Shown: in pieces, positions 62,744 through 64,000 of the stretch
How positions within the stretch are numbered: the stretch's first letter is position 1
Layout: each line of letters opens with the position of its first letter
Origin: Mitsuaria sp. WAJ17
GTDB taxonomy: Bacteria; Pseudomonadota; Gammaproteobacteria; Burkholderiales; Burkholderiaceae_C
Length of the DNA stretch: 64,000 bases
Assembly (NCBI RefSeq): GCF_014174515.1
Contig: NZ_JACJUG010000011.1
Location: 103,670 to 167,669, forward strand
Reading direction: 5' to 3'
Notes under the pieces: generated by a model
Told to the model about the DNA's origin: nothing
The model's database searches: none
Seen by the model: the letters and a program-made list of their open reading frames with translations, nothing else
Program-made: the position numbers and the translations under genes

Positions 62744-63217
62744 ATGAATACTCAAAACATCAGGGACGCGGCCCTCTACCCGCTGACGATCTACTTCGAC
62801 GGCTCCTGCCAGCTCTGCAGCGCCGAGATCCGCAACCTTCGGCTTCGCGACACCCACGGCCGACTGCGCTTCGTAGACTGCAGTCCTGCTGACTTCGTCT
62901 CCCCGGTGCCGGGCGCCGACCGCTCGGCGCTGATGAATGCCATCCACGGCGTTGGCGCACAGGGTCAGGTCTTGCGCGCGGTGGCCGTCTTCGACGCTGC
63001 CTACCGCGCCGTGGGCCTGCCCTGGGTGAGCCGGCTGCTGAGCCTGCCGATGATCCGCACGCTCGCCAACCGGGCCTACCCCTGGTTGGTGCGCAATCGC
63101 TACCGAGTGCCGCGCCCGCTGATCGCGGCCTTGTTCGAGCGCGCGGCACGCCGGGCCGCGGCCCGGGCGGCCTGCAGGAGCGGCAGTTGCGAGCTTCCGC
63201 CGGAGGCCCGGACATGA
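62744..63217 (+). CDS. DUF393 / thiol-disulfide oxidoreductase DCC family protein
   Basis: A 157-residue protein with the DCC motif in LTIYFDGSCQLCSAEIRNL (Cys-x-x-Cys), followed by RLRFVDCSPADF and a helical C-terminus. DCC proteins are thioredoxin-like and of unknown substrate. ATG at 62744 was chosen; the longer frame that runs back through the regulator gene is a shadow. Its stop overlaps the next gene as ATGA, so it is coupled to the SDR gene. A copy of the dispersed word lies inside it. Confidence 0.88.
   Translation: MNTQNIRDAALYPLTIYFDGSCQLCSAEIRNLRLRDTHGRLRFVDCSPADFVSPVPGADRSALMNAIHGVGAQGQVLRAVAVFDAAYRAVGLPWVSRLLSLPMIRTLANRAYPWLVRNRYRVPRPLIAALFERAARRAAARAACRSGSCELPPEART
62961..62975 (-). 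repeat. Exact copy of the dispersed GCAAGACCTGACCCT word (inside the DCC-type gene)
   Basis: On the minus strand GCAAGACCTGACCCT. On the coding strand it gives Gln-Gly-Gln-Val-Leu with GGT, GTC and TTG codons that are uncommon around it. Confidence 0.7.
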
Positions 63218-64000
63218 GCCCGCGTCCTCGCACGGTCCTGGTCTGCGGCGCCCAGGGCTTCATCGGCCGGCACATCGTCGCCCGGCTGCAGGCGGCTGGC
63301 TTCCTGGTGCGTGCCGGCATTCGGGAAGGGTCCACCAGGGCCCTGCCGGCCGGCGTCGAATCCTGCCCCATGGACTTCGCCCGCGACACCCAGCCCGAGA
63401 CCTGGCATGCCCGCTTGGCTGACTGCGAGGCCGTGATCAATGCCGTGGGCGTGCTGCGCGAGCCACGCGGGCAGGCGATGGACGACATCCACCACACCGT
63501 GCCTGCCGCCCTCTTCAGCGCCTGCGCCAACACGGGCGTGCGCCGCGTGCTGCAGGTCTCGGCCCTGATGCCGCCCGACAGCCGCACGCGCTATGCCCAG
63601 AGCAAGCGCCAGGCCGAAACCACGCTGCTGGCCCTGCGCGCTGAAGGACGCCTGGATGCCTGCGTGCTGCGCCCCAGCGTCGTCTTCGGCGAGGGCGGCG
63701 CGAGCACGGCGCTGTTCCAGCGCCTGGCCCGCCTGCCCTGGCTGCCCTGGCCAGCGCAGGCGGTGAGCCCGCGCATCCAGCCCATCCGCGTAGAGGACCT
63801 GGCCCAGGCCTGCGCCCGCCTGCTGGACGCCCAAGGGCCGCTGCCCGCCACGCTGGACCTGGTCGGCCCCGAGCGCTACGCCCTGCCTGCCTTCATCGCC
63901 GCGCTGCGGCAGCAGCAGGGCGGCAGGCCGGCGCATCTGCTGGTGCTGCCCGCCGGCCTGGGCGCGGCCTCGGCCTGGCTGGGCGACCTCTTGCCTCGCC
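63214..64000 (+). CDS. NAD(P)-binding SDR/NDUFA9-like protein (cut by window end)
   Basis: At least 262 residues of an atypical extended SDR of the complex I NDUFA9/NmrA-like kind. The N-terminal nucleotide motif VLVCGAQGFIGRHIVARL has the Gly-x-x-Gly-x-x-Gly layout, and later parts read VINAVGVLRE, VLQVSALM, RYAQSKRQAE and LRPSVVFGEGG. The YxxxK Tyr and Lys of active dehydrogenases are in RYAQSK. It begins with an ATGA overlap with the DCC gene and has no stop before base 64000. Substrate unknown. Confidence 0.85.
   Translation, partial: MSPRPRTVLVCGAQGFIGRHIVARLQAAGFLVRAGIREGSTRALPAGVESCPMDFARDTQPETWHARLADCEAVINAVGVLREPRGQAMDDIHHTVPAALFSACANTGVRRVLQVSALMPPDSRTRYAQSKRQAETTLLALRAEGRLDACVLRPSVVFGEGGASTALFQRLARLPWLPWPAQAVSPRIQPIRVEDLAQACARLLDAQGPLPATLDLVGPERYALPAFIAALRQQQGGRPAHLLVLPAGLGAASAWLGDLLPR

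Noticed and set aside
1..64000. CRISPR array, prophage, intact insertion sequence, tRNA or riboswitch
   Set aside because: I found no regularly spaced repeats, no transposase or phage genes and no recognisable structured RNA on reading both strands; a covariance-model search was not possible.

Overview
The window is GC-rich, densely coded DNA from a bacterial chromosome. The gene content points to a betaproteobacterium of the order Burkholderiales, probably near the Roseateles/Rubrivivax group: rpsP-rimM-trmD-rplS in conserved order, argD-argF overlapping, murJ divergent from rpsT, a pcnB-folK run, DUF3579 and SirB1 family proteins, and a kinase-universal stress protein fusion. I saw no tRNA, rRNA, CRISPR array, intact insertion sequence or prophage. 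The organism call is inference from gene content.

Layout. 0.2-2.9 kb: CHASE-PAS-PAS sensor histidine kinase. 3.1-8.1 kb (minus): purL with a LysR regulator directly behind it. 8.5-12.8 kb (minus): a nucleoside salvage operon of LacI regulator, ribokinase, nucleoside hydrolase and MtaD-like deaminase. 13.1-15.3 kb (minus): rpsP-rimM-trmD-rplS. 15.6-16.6 kb: acetyltransferase and TM2-like protein. 16.7-18.4 kb (minus): Pit phosphate transporter and DUF47/PhoU-like partner. 18.6-26.2 kb (minus): DUF486, folK, pcnB, HAD phosphatase, hda, AI-2E family permease, SirB1 protein, murJ. 26.4 kb: rpsT. 26.9-29.4 kb (minus): alpha/beta hydrolase, M14 peptidase, DUF3579. 29.7-31.9 kb: argD-argF. 32-34.4 kb: a frameshifted small gene, a beta-lactamase-fold hydrolase and a GFA protein. 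34.4-38 kb: periplasmic binding protein, phosphoesterase, kinase-USP fusion, cysteine cluster protein. 38-40.5 kb (minus): two tandem transglutaminase-like/TPR lipoproteins. 40.6-47 kb: an exported alpha-glucan locus of pullulanase divergent from two GH13 enzymes. 47.2-50.4 kb: class III cyclase-AAA-TPR protein. 50.4-55.2 kb (minus): a very large DyP peroxidase-P450-like fusion behind a probable inactive trypsin-fold protein. 55.4 kb: PPi-type phosphofructokinase. 57-64 kb: P-loop kinase, Tat-exported phospholipase C, U32 protein, GbsR/MarR regulator, DCC-family protein and a truncated SDR gene.

Main observations. (1) The 1248-residue DyP/P450-like fusion keeps the DyP Asp, His and Arg and the P450 cysteine region, but its ExxR is not canonical; its operon partner looks like a trypsin fold in which the expected His is Glu and the expected Ser is Ala. 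(2) A 14-15 base word (CAAGACCTGACCCT) occurs five times exactly, with further near copies, in genes and in gaps; two copies extend to 19 identical bases. (3) Two matching operator-like palindromes flank gbsR. (4) A LacI-type palindrome in front of the nucleoside operon regulator resembles a PurR-like site in front of purL, suggesting linked control of purine synthesis and salvage. (5) A palindrome sits in the AT-rich gap between the divergent amylolytic genes. (6) A one-base frameshift in a G-run splits a small gene ahead of the beta-lactamase-like gene.
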